DNA of 64,000 nucleotides from Betaproteobacteria bacterium GR16-43 (lineage in GTDB: Bacteria > Pseudomonadota > Gammaproteobacteria > Burkholderiales > Usitatibacteraceae), in NCBI GenBank assembly GCA_001953215.1, contig CP019169.1, positions 3,782,001 through 3,846,000 of the forward strand, given 5' to 3'. Below the pieces are notes generated by a model. That model worked only from the letters and a program-made list of their open reading frames with translations, did no database searches and was not told where the DNA came from. Shown here one piece after another: positions 1 through 9,400 of this stretch; the first letter of the stretch is position 1; every line of letters begins with the position of its first letter. A program made the translations under genes and the position numbers.

Positions 1-1490
1 CGGCGTGGCGCTGTTCAATTGCAGGCCCGTCGGCAGCGTGTCGCCCACCGCGATGCCGGACTGCGCCGGGCTCGAACCGCTGTTGGTCAACGTGAACACC
101 AGCGTGGTCGTCGCGGCATCGTTGATCGCCGCCGCGCCGAAGGTCTTGGCCACCGAAGGCGCGACCGTGTTCACCACGAGGCACTGCGCCGTCGAGGTGT
201 TGGTGGCGTTGGTCGTCGTGACCGAGGCGGCCGCGTTGGTGAAGGCCGCCGGCGTCGCGGCGCAGGAGGCATTCGTCTGCGTCGCCGTGTTGGTGAGTCC
301 GGAGACCGTGATCGTGCACGACGCGGTGCCCGAGCTCATCGTGACGCCGGTGATGCCGGAAAGGACGCGCGTGCCGGCGTTGTACGCGGCCGTCGCGGGA
401 CCGGCGCAGCCTGCGGAATACGCAACCGCCGGCGTGGCGCTGTTCAGGCGCAGGCCCGTCGGCAGCGTGTCACCGACCGCGATGCCCGCTTGCGCCGGAT
501 TGGTCCCGCTGTTGGTCAGCGTGAAGACCAGCGTGGTTGTCGCGTTGTCGTTGATCGAGGCCGCGCCGAAGGTCTTGGCGACCGACGGCGCAACGATATT
601 CACCACGAGGCACTGGGCCGTCGAAGTGTTGGTGGCGTTGGTCGTCGTGACCGAGGCCGCCGCGTTGGTGAAGGCCGCGGGAGTCGCCGCACACGAGGCG
701 TTGACCTGCGTGGCCTGGTTCGTGACGCCCGAGACGGTGATCGTGCAGCTCGCGGTCCCCGCGGTCATCGCGACACCCGTGATGCCCGAAAGCACGCGCG
801 TGCCGGCGTTGTACGCCGCGGTCGCGGGGCCCGAGCAGCCGGCCGAGTACGCGACCGCCGGCGTGGCGCTGTTGAGTTGCAGGCCCGTGGGCAGCGTGTC
901 GCCGACGGCGATGCCGGACTGCGCCGGGCTCGTGCCGCTGTTCGTGAGCGTGAAGACGAGCGTCGTCGTCGCGGCGTCGTTGATCGAGGCGGCGCCGAAG
1001 GTCTTGGCCACGCTCGGGTTCACGCGGTTCACGACGAGGCAGACATCGGCCATGCCGGTCGTGGCCACGCGCGTGAGGCCACCGAGGTCGGCCGCGCCGT
1101 TGGTGAAGTTCGCGGCCGGACAGGCGGCGTTCACCTGCGTCGCGGCATTGGTCATGCCCGCCACGGTCACCGTGCAGCTCGCGGTGGCATTGGCGATCGC
1201 GATGCCGGAGAGCGTGAGCACGCCGGTGCCGGCCACGTAGGCAGCGGTCGCCGGGCCGGAGCAACCGGCCGAATACGTGAGCGCGGGCGTGGCGGAGTTG
1301 ATCGCCAGGCCGCTGCGCAGCGTGTCGGTGAAGCCGATGCCGGCCTGGGCCGGGTTGCCGGCGCCGTTGGTGAACGTATAGATGAGCGTCGTCGCGGCGC
1401 CGTCGTTGATCGAGGCGGCGCCGAAGGCTTTCGCGACGGTCGCCTGCACGACGGTGAGCGTCGCACCGGCCGCGGTGGCGGTTCCGGCGT
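1..1490 (-). repeat. Near-identical 143-codon tandem repeats in the giant repeat gene
   Basis: Identical landmarks (GGCGTGGCGCTGTT on the plus strand) start at about 1, 430 and 859, with a diverged copy at about 1286. The period is 429 bp, exactly 143 codons, so copy-number change keeps frame. The repeats continue off the left edge. The encoded unit includes SVAKTFGAASIND and VGDTLPTGL. The DNA-level identity is much higher than in the older upstream units, which points to recent amplification. Confidence 0.85.
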
Positions 1491-4400
1491 TCGCGGTGGT
1501 CACCGAACCGGTCGAGTTGACGTAGCTGCCCGCGGTGGGCGCGGAGACGTTGACGGTCACCGTGCACGATCCGCTGGCGGGAACCGTGGCGCCCGAGAGC
1601 GAAACGCTGGTGCCGTTGTTCGCCGCGGTGAGGGTCGGACCGCCGGCGCACGTCGTGGCGCCACTCGCGGCCGCGGTGTTGACCATGCCGGCCGGATACG
1701 TGTCGGAGAAGGCCACGCCGGTGACAGCAGTCGCGTTCGAGTTCGTGAGCGTGATCGTGAGGACCGAGGTCTGGTCCACGCCGACCGTGGTGGGCGCGAA
1801 CGCCTTGGCCACCGTGATCAGGTTCAGGACCGTGAGCGTGCCGCTGGCCGAGGCGCCGGTGCCGGAGTTGCTCGTCGTGACGGTGCCGGTGTTGTTGAGC
1901 TTGGCGCCGCCCGTCGTCGCGGTGACGCTCACCGAGACCACGCAGCTTCCGCCCGCGGGAATGGTGCCGCCCGTGAGCGCCAGGGTATTCCCGCCCGCGG
2001 TGGCGGTGACCGTGCCGCCGCAGGCGCTGGTCGCGCCCGGCACCGCAGCGTTGACCATGCCGGCCGGATACGTGTCGGTGAAGGCCGCGCCGGTGACGGC
2101 GACGGTCGCGTTCGGGTTGGTGAGCGTGATGCTCAGCGTCGAGGTGCCGTTGATGCCGATCGTGGCCGGCGCGAACGCCTTGGCCACCGTCGGAATCGCC
2201 ATGACGATCAGCGTGCTGCCCGCGGCCGTGCCGGTGCCCGCGTTGGTGGTGGTGATGGCGCCCGTCGTGTTCGCGTAGTTGCCGGCGGTGGCACTCGTCA
2301 CGGCCACGGTCATCGTGCAAGTCGTGTTCGCCGGGATGTCGCCCGCCGCGAGGCGCACGCCCGTGTTGCCCGAGGCGATGGCGCCCAACGCCGGGTTGGT
2401 GAACGTGCCGCCGCAGGTGTTGGTCGCGGCCGGCGCGGCGGCGACCACCATGCCCGCCGGGAAGTTGTCGGTGTACGCGACACCGGTCATGTTGTCGCCG
2501 TTCGCGTTGGTGATCGTGATCGTCAGCGTCGAGGTGCCGCCCGGGATGATGGTGGCCGGCGAGAACGCCTTCGTGGCCGTGGGCTGCTGGCGCACCACGA
2601 GCGAAGCGGTGTTGCTGGGCGCGCCCGGCGTCGGGTCGCCCGTGTACGTCGCGCCGCTGGTCTGGTTGAGATACGTGCCCGGCGTGGCGCTGGTGACCAG
2701 GACGGTGATCGTGCAGCCCCCCGCCGCCACGTTGGCCGCGGTCACGTTGAAGGTGCCGCCACCGGCCGTGGCCGTATGCGTGATGCCGGTGCAGGTTCCG
2801 GCCACCGTGATCGGCGTGGCGTTCACCAGTCCGGCGGGATAGGTGTCGGTGAACGCAAGGCCGGTGCGCGCGGCGCCCGTGGAGTTGGAGATCGTGAAGG
2901 TAAGCAGGCTCGTGGCGTTGACGGCGATCGGGCTCGTGCCGAACGCCTTCGCGATGCCGAGCTGGCCGACGGCGAGCGTGTCGGTGGCGGTGTTGCCGGT
3001 GAGCGCGATCGGGCCCGTGGCCGTGACCGTGCCGGTGGTGTTGACGTAGGTGCCGGCCGCGGTTCCGCGCACGGTGACCGTGAGCGTGCAGGTGCCGTTG
3101 GCGGGAATGGTGCCGCCGGTCAGGCGCACGCCCGCATCGCCGTTGCCGATCGCCCCACCGCCGGTGTCGAGCCAGGTGCCGCCGCAATTGTTGACGGGTG
3201 CGGCCGCGCCTCGCGCGCTCGTGCCGACCGGGAACGTGTCGGTGAAGCCCACGCCGGTGAGCGCCACGTTGTTCAGGTTGGAGAGCGTGAACGTGAGCGT
3301 CGTGTCGCCGTTCGTGGCCACCGAGGTCGGGGCGAAGGCTTTCGTGATCGACGGCGGCTGCAGGACGTTCAGCGTGCTCGACGGGCCCGGCGTGCGCGTG
3401 CCCGCGTTGGCGGTGTTGATGTCGGTGGTCGCGTTGAAGCGCGAGCCCGCCGCGGGGCTGGTCACGTTCACCGTGATCGTGCAGCTCGAGGTCGCGTTCA
3501 CCTGGCCGCCGGAGAAGCTGAAGCTGCTGGCGCCGGCCACGGCCGTGACGGTTCCCGCCGGACACGTGGTGGCGCCGGCCGGCGTGCCGGTATTCACCAG
3601 CCCGGCCGGATACGCGTCCGTGAACGAGATGCCCGAAACCGCGACCGCGTTGGCGTTGTTGAGCGTGATCGTGACCACCGACGTTCCGCCGGCCACGATG
3701 TTGGTGGGGGTGAAGGTCTTGGTCGCCGTCGGTGCCGCGAGCGTGGCCACCGTGAGCGTGGCGCCTGCCGCGGCACCCGTGCCGGCGTTCGTGCTGGTCA
3801 CGGTTCCCGTGCTGTTCACGTAGTTCATCGACGTGCCCACGATCGCCGTGCTGATCACGTTCACGGTGATGGTGCAGCTGCCGTTGGGTGCCAGCGATCC
3901 GGCGGAGAAGCCGATGGTCGAAGCGCCGCTCACGCCGCCCGTGGCGGTGCCGGTGGATCCCGCCGTGCAATTGAGGGTGCGGTTGGCCGGGTTGTCGTTG
4001 GTCATCTGCGCCGCGGCGCCGACGCCATCCGGATCCGGATACGTGTCCGTGAACGCCACGCCGGTGATCGTCGTCGTGGGGTTCGGGTTCGTAACCGTGA
4101 TCGTCAACTGCGACGGCACGTTCACGTTCGTGCTCGCCGGGCTGAAGGACTTGGTGATCACCGGCGCGCCGACCACGGTGAGCGTCACCGCGTTGCTCGG
4201 GTTGCCCGAAGGCGCGGTCTGCGTCGAGGTGACGCCGCCCGCCGTGTTCGATTGCACGCCCACCGTGGTGCTGGTGACGGCGAATGTGATGACGCAGCTG
4301 GCACCCGCGCCGAGGGCGCCGGAGGCCAGGTTGACCGAGGTCGCGAGCGCCGTCGCCGTGAACGTGCCGCCGCAGGTGTTGGTGGCCGCGGGCGCGGCCG

Positions 4401-6414
4401 CGACCGTCATGCCGATCAGCGTGTCGGAGAACCCCATGCCGGTGAGCGCGATCGCGGTCGGGTTCTGGATCGTGAGCGTCACCGTCGCGGTGCCGCCCGA
4501 GAGGATGGAGGCCGGCGCGATCGCCTTCGCGATGCTGGGCTTGCCCACCGAAAGCGTGGCGCTGGCCGTGGTGCCGGCGCCGCCATTCGAGGAGTTCACC
4601 GCGCCGGTCGTGTTGTTGTACGCGCCGTCGACGGTCGAGGTCACGTTCACCGTGATCGTGCAGCTGCCGCCCGGGGCAATGGTGGCGCCCGGCGCGAGGC
4701 TTACGTTGTTGCCGCCGGCGGTGGCCGAGACCGTGCCCGCCGTCGAGCCGCCCGTACAGGTGATCGCCGGGCTCGGCGCGCCGGTGTTCACCAGGTTCGC
4801 GGGATACGGATCGGAGAAGGTGACCGCCGTGAGCGCGGCGGGGTTCGCGGCCGGGTTCGCCACCACGATCGTGAGGACGGAAGAGCCGCCGTTGGCGATG
4901 GCATTGGGCACGAAGCTCTTCGTGATCGTCGGCGGCCCGAGCACGGTGGCGGTGGCCGCGGCGCTCGTGGTTCCGAAGCTGGCCCCCAGCGTCTGGCCCG
5001 AGTAGGAGATCGACGCCGTGTTGGAGAGCTGCGCGCCCGGCGGCGTGCTGGGATCGATGGTCACGTCGAACTGGACCGCGGTCGATTGCCCGTTGGCCAG
5101 CGTGCCGCCGGACACCGCGTTGGCGCCCGTGCCCAGGCGGAAGACCACGCGATTGGGTCCGGTCAGGAATTCGGCCTGGTCGTTGCCGGCCGTGTCGGAC
5201 TTCGCACCCGCGTTGGCGCCCGAGACCACGACGAGGCTGCCCGGCACGTACGTCGTGTTGGCCGGGATCGGGTCCGTGAGGACCACGTTGGTGCCGGTGT
5301 CCAGGCCCGTGTTCGACATCGAAATGTTGAAGCGCAGCGTGTCGCCGCGGTTCAGGCTCCCGCCGTTCACGTCGGTCGCGGTCTTCACGACGTTGGGCGT
5401 GATGATCGGCACGTAGATGTCCGTGGCGAACAGGACCGCGTGGATCCAGATCTGCTCGGTGGCGTCCTGCAGCGTGATGGTCGCCGACGTGGCGCCGTTG
5501 CCGAGCGCCCCGGCGGGCGAGTTCACCAGGTCGATGTCGAGGCCGAGCGTGTTGTCGTAGCTCGGGTTCCTCGCCGTGAACGGCGAGCCCAGGTTCGAGA
5601 TGGTGGAGTTGTAGAAGTTGAGCGCCGGGTTCTGGCCGTCGACGATCGCGAAGCCGTTGATCGTGAACGCCTCGCCCGCGCTGGTGCTGTCGCGGTCGCC
5701 GTCGTAGCCCACGAAGCCCAGGCGCGTGGTGATCGGGCCGGAGAGCGGCGTGAGGAAGCCGCTCACCGTCGTGGTCACCGGGTCGAGCTGGAAGCCGTCG
5801 AAGACGGTCATGTTCTTCAGCGTGGCGGCGTTGTTGCCGTAGACCACGATCAGCGACCAACCCGCCCACTGGTTCGTGCCCAGCGTGCGCTGGATGTTGG
5901 CCACGGCGTAGGTGCCGGCGCCGCCCGCCTGGACCAGCGAAGTGACGTCGGCGAAGGCGCCGTATTGCGTGCCGCCGGTGGTGTCCACCTGCGAAGCCGT
6001 GATCACCTGGTAGCCGAAGCCGCCCGGGCGCTGGAACAGCACCTGGTTGCGCGAGGCGGCTCCCGTGTCGGCGCCCCAGTAGAGGCCCGCGAACAGGATG
6101 GTCGAGCCGCCCGGCAGGCTCAGGTCGGCCGTGCTCGAGTTGAACGTCGTCCCGTCGAGGTCGACGTCGATGTCCTCCATCGTGAAGTCGTTGTCGGAGA
6201 AGTTGCCGCCGGCGCGCGCCGCGGCGCAGTTGGCCGCCGCGATCGGGCACGTCATGTTGGCGTTGCCGATCATCCGCACGTCGCCGTTGGCGTTCACGGA
6301 GAAGCGCTGCGTGAAGGCGCGCTGGGCCGCCGCGTCGGTGGCGCAGAGCAGCACGAAGAGCCCCAGCACGAGGGCGATGGCGCGGGCGGCCACGGTGCGC
6401 AGGGTCGCGATCAC
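1..6414 (-). CDS. Giant secreted DUF11-type repeat protein (3' end outside window)
   Basis: At least 2138 residues are visible; the C-terminus lies beyond base 1. The start is a GTG at 6414 that overlaps the TGA of the upstream gene as GTGA, implying translational coupling. An N-terminal hydrophobic signal (about residues 10-28, then ATDAAAQ) predicts export. Residues about 30-330 form a non-repeated domain (contains FAGLYWGAD and VYGNNAATLKN). A classical DUF11 unit follows (NPDVV-like start, SNTGLDTGTNVVLTDPIP). About nine units of roughly 120-130 aa with the signature K(A/S)F(A/S)P-x(3-5)-G-x-(S/T)-x-L-(T/S)-I-T follow, then at least four units of about 143 aa that are nearly identical at DNA level. 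Such repeats are beta-sandwich stalks of surface proteins. Function is inferred to be a surface fibre, adhesin or S-layer-like component; no catalytic motif was seen. Confidence 0.85.
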   Translation of the reverse strand, partial: MIATLRTVAARAIALVLGLFVLLCATDAAAQRAFTQRFSVNANGDVRMIGNANMTCPIAAANCAAARAGGNFSDNDFTMEDIDVDLDGTTFNSSTADLSLPGGSTILFAGLYWGADTGAASRNQVLFQRPGGFGYQVITASQVDTTGGTQYGAFADVTSLVQAGGAGTYAVANIQRTLGTNQWAGWSLIVVYGNNAATLKNMTVFDGFQLDPVTTTVSGFLTPLSGPITTRLGFVGYDGDRDSTSAGEAFTINGFAIVDGQNPALNFYNSTISNLGSPFTARNPSYDNTLGLDIDLVNSPAGALGNGATSATITLQDATEQIWIHAVLFATDIYVPIITPNVVKTATDVNGGSLNRGDTLRFNISMSNTGLDTGTNVVLTDPIPANTTYVPGSLVVVSGANAGAKSDTAGNDQAEFLTGPNRVVFRLGTGANAVSGGTLANGQSTAVQFDVTIDPSTPPGAQLSNTASISYSGQTLGASFGTTSAAATATVLGPPTITKSFVPNAIANGGSSVLTIVVANPAANPAALTAVTFSDPYPANLVNTGAPSPAITCTGGSTAGTVSATAGGNNVSLAPGATIAPGGSCTITVNVTSTVDGAYNNTTGAVNSSNGGAGTTASATLSVGKPSIAKAIAPASILSGGTATVTLTIQNPTAIALTGMGFSDTLIGMTVAAAPAATNTCGGTFTATALATSVNLASGALGAGASCVITFAVTSTTVGVQSNTAGGVTSTQTAPSGNPSNAVTLTVVGAPVITKSFSPASTNVNVPSQLTITVTNPNPTTTITGVAFTDTYPDPDGVGAAAQMTNDNPANRTLNCTAGSTGTATGGVSGASTIGFSAGSLAPNGSCTITVNVISTAIVGTSMNYVNSTGTVTSTNAGTGAAAGATLTVATLAAPTATKTFTPTNIVAGGTSVVTITLNNANAVAVSGISFTDAYPAGLVNTGTPAGATTCPAGTVTAVAGASSFSFSGGQVNATSSCTITVNVTSPAAGSRFNATTDINTANAGTRTPGPSSTLNVLQPPSITKAFAPTSVATNGDTTLTFTLSNLNNVALTGVGFTDTFPVGTSARGAAAPVNNCGGTWLDTGGGAIGNGDAGVRLTGGTIPANGTCTLTVTVRGTAAGTYVNTTGTVTATGPIALTGNTATDTLAVGQLGIAKAFGTSPIAVNATSLLTFTISNSTGAARTGLAFTDTYPAGLVNATPITVAGTCTGITHTATAGGGTFNVTAANVAAGGCTITVLVTSATPGTYLNQTSGATYTGDPTPGAPSNTASLVVRQQPTATKAFSPATIIPGGTSTLTITITNANGDNMTGVAYTDNFPAGMVVAAAPAATNTCGGTFTNPALGAIASGNTGVRLAAGDIPANTTCTMTVAVTSATAGNYANTTGAITTTNAGTGTAAGSTLIVMAIPTVAKAFAPATIGINGTSTLSITLTNPNATVAVTGAAFTDTYPAGMVNAAVPGATSACGGTVTATAGGNTLALTGGTIPAGGSCVVSVSVTATTGGAKLNNTGTVTTSNSGTGASASGTLTVLNLITVAKAFAPTTVGVDQTSVLTITLTNSNATAVTGVAFSDTYPAGMVNTAAASGATTCAGGPTLTAANNGTSVSLSGATVPASGSCTVTVNVSAPTAGSYVNSTGSVTTANAGTATAAGATLTVVQATVAKAFGAASINDGAATTLIYTFTNGAGNPAQAGIGFTDTLRSGLAINSATPALTYSAGCSGPATAAYVAGTGVLTLSGIAIANATASCTVTVAGMTNAATQVNAACPAANFTNGAADLGGLTRVATTGMADVCLVVNRVNPSVAKTFGAASINDAATTTLVFTLTNSGTSPAQSGIAVGDTLPTGLQLNSATPAVAYSAGCSGPATAAYNAGTRVLSGITGVAMTAGTASCTITVSGVTNQATQVNASCAATPAAFTNAAASVTTTNATNTSTAQCLVVNIVAPSVAKTFGAASINDNATTTLVFTLTNSGTNPAQAGIAVGDTLPTGLRLNSATPAVAYSAGCAGPATAAYNAGTRVLSGITGVTMSSGTASCTITVSGLTNTATQTNASCAATPAAFTNAAASVTTTNATNTSTAQCLVVNTVAPSVAKTFGAAAINDAATTTLVFTLTNSGSSPAQSGIAVGDTLPTGLQLNSATP

Positions 6415-9400
6415 GGGGCCTTCCCTTCCGAGGCCGCGGGCGCGGACGCGTGCGCCGGCGCGGATTCGAACAGCGACTCGTCGAACTTGTAGCGCAACCG
6501 CACGAAGGGTCCCTTGGCTGTGTAGTCGGCGCCCGCGAGGTCGGTGTCGCGATAGCCGAAGAAGTTATATCCGCCGGACACCCAAAGGTTGGTTGCGACC
6601 AGGTAGCCCAGTTCCAGCCCGACCCCATATTGCCGCGATGCGGTCGAATCGCCAAATAGCGCGCTCGTGACGAGCGAAACGTCCCACTTCGGAGCGAACT
6701 CCCAGGTGGCCTTCGCGCCGACGACTTGCGCGCGGTATTTGGTCGACAGGCCGTTGGAGCGGTCGGTGGTCCACTTGGCGGCGTAGCGGCCGGTCACCAC
6801 GAACGGGCGGATCGGCTGCCAGTCGGCGTGCACGGAGACGATCTCGGTCGTGGTCTTCAGATGGACGCCGGACTGGGATGCGTCGTCCTCCATCTTGTGC
6901 TCGACGCGGCCCAGCGCGTTCCACTTGTTGTCCTCGGTGTCGCGGTAGGCCACGCCCGCCTGCAGGCGCTCGATCGTGTGGTCGCCGCCGCCGGTGGAGC
7001 CTTCGGCGGCCTTGGTGCGCTGGATCGAATAGGCGTTCCTCACCAGGGCCGTCCAGTCCTTGTTGATCTTGGCCGCGAAGCCGATCGTGGAGAGCACCGA
7101 ATCCTGCGTGGCGCCGTTGCGCCACTCGAGGCGCGTCGTGCCCTTCCACAACGGGTTCGCCGTGTAGTCGAGGGCGAGCGCGATGGCGGTGTTCTCGTTC
7201 TGGCCGGTGCCCGACAGCGCGTGCACGCGCTCGAGTTGCGTGCCCAGGCGCAGGCCCGGAGCGAGCGTCCAGAGGTTCTTCAGGCCGAACGCGGCTTCGG
7301 CATCGCCGCCGCCCAGCGCATCGCGGATGCGGTACTCGCTGAACAGGCGGCCGTCGGTCATGTATTCGGTGTCGATGCCGACCGCGGTGGTGTTCTGGCG
7401 CTCGTTGGCATTCAGGCCATACGGACCGGTGATCGACGAGATGAATTCGTGGCGCGCGTAGAGGCGGCCCTTGTTCGGCAGCATGTATTCGCCGCCTGCG
7501 GCGAGGATGCGCCGGTCGGTGTCCTTCACGTCGACCTCGGCTTCGCCGTAGACCGTGGCGTTCGCGACACCCGGAACCGCGCCGGTGACGCGCGCGCGCA
7601 CCGTGGTCACTTCGGTGGGCAGCGGCTCGGGCAGCGGAGCGCCGGCGATCGGGGCGATGGGCGACGTGTCGCCCTTCTCGCGCGAGTGCCGCACGCCGAC
7701 TTCGACCAGCAGCTTGTCGCCGATCTTCTGGGACACCGCGGCCACCACGCCATCGCGCACCGACCCGGAAGCCAGGTCCTCGGTACGCAGCGCTTCGGCG
7801 CGGACCATCGTGCCTTCGCGCACGCGGTACTCGACCTTGCCGCCCGCCTCGCCCCGGCCCTGCGAGAGGTAGGCGCTCTGGTTGTCGAAATCCTTGTCGG
7901 TGCGCGCCACGAACGCGTTGGCCTTCAGGTTCTCGGATTCGTGCGTGAGCTCGAGGCGCGCGGCGTCGCCCGTCTTGTCCTGCGGGCCGCGTTCGGTGCG
8001 CGCCACCTCGCCGATGAGGAACGTCTTCTCCGCGAGCTTCACCGTCGCGTTGGCGCCGGCCAGCGTGAAGGGATCCTGCGGGTTCTTGTCCTTCACGTAG
8101 ACGCCGCCCACTTCGACGCGGTCGGTGACCTTCACCTGCACTTCGCCGCCCATGACCCAGAACTGTTCGCCGCCCTGGTCGACTTCGTAGGTGATGCGGA
8201 TCGAGACCGGGTTCAGGTCGCGGTCGACCGACGGGATCGGCGACTTGAAGAGGATGCGGCCGGTGAGCGCCTCGATCTCGTAGTCGGAGAAGCGCGCCTG
8301 CGGCAGGGCCGACAGGATGATCGAAGTCTGGTTGCGGTCGCGCGTGAGGATCTCGACCTTCTCGCTGTTCACGAGCGCGCCGTTGTTGGCGATCTGGAAC
8401 GGGCCCGAGGTGCCGTTGGCGCGCAGCTCCTCGATCACCTGGCGCAGCGTGTCGCGGCTGGCGAACGCCGTGGCGCTCACGCGGGAATTCTCGTAGTGCT
8501 GCTGCACGCCCGTGAGCGAACGGCTGTAGGCCGAGAGCTTGCGGGCCGGCGAGGCGGACTGCGTCGTGTAGTCGCCCCACAGCAGGTAGGAGCGGTTCTT
8601 GTCCACGCGCACGTAGAGGCGGCTGGTGGACTGCGCGTCGTAGCCACGCACGGCGCTGTCGCCGTACACCGGATAGAACTCGTCGGGCTGGATGTCGCGG
8701 AACAGGCGCTCGCGCACGTCCTTGTCCGAGTCGTAGGCGGCGGTGAGGAGATAGTCGCCCTTGATCTTGCCCTTGAGGAAGAAGGCCGCGCGCACGCCGG
8801 CCTGGCTCTTGCCGTTGTTCCAGTCGCGCGACAGGTGCTGGATTTCCTGCTCGAAGGCGTCCGACGAACGCGTCGGCACCAGCGCCTTCGAGCTGATGTT
8901 GCGCATGTTCACGATCCCCTCGAGCACGCCGGAGGCGACGAGGCTGCGCAGGTTGGGGAGGAAATCGAGGCGCCCTTCGGCCTTCAGGTCGCCGGCGGTG
9001 ATGGTGACTTGCGCCGAACCCGGCTCGAGCGGCGGCTGCACGGTGAATTCGCCGGCGCCGTTCTCGATGAACGACTGCACGCCGGGCAGCGCCGGATCCG
9101 CGTCCGTCGCGAGCCACTGGCCGCGCGAGATGACGAGCGTGACGGGCGTGCGCGAGGTGACCGGAACGCCCGCGGCATCGGTGAGCTTCACGAGCACGCG
9201 CGCCGGGGTCTTGCCGTCGGCGAGGCCGGCGCCGTCGGGGAACTCGACCGAGAGTTTCGTCCCGCGGCCCGGGGCCTTCACGCGGATCGACTTCGTGCCG
9301 CGCGCGTTGCCGAACGCATCGACCTGCGTCATCACGAGCTCGTTCTCGCCGGCGCGCAGTTCCACGCCGACGTATTCCCAGCCCTGGATCTTCTTCTCGT

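Noticed and set aside
1-5000. Regularly spaced repeats as a CRISPR array
   Set aside because: The repeat period is 360-430 bp and in frame with a protein; there are no short repeats with unique spacers and no cas genes.
19-6492. Very long open frame on the plus strand opposite the giant repeat gene
   Set aside because: Its translation is almost only Arg, Gly, Ala, His and Asp, with no signal, domain or ribosome site. It is the GC-driven shadow of the minus-strand gene. The same holds for 6726-13235, 13255-16185, 32881-35649, 35918-38011 and 40205-45181.
470-6655. Long minus-strand open frame overlapping the giant repeat gene in another frame
   Set aside because: Low-complexity Arg/His-rich translation. 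The coupled frame from the GTG at 6414 has the signal peptide and DUF11 units.
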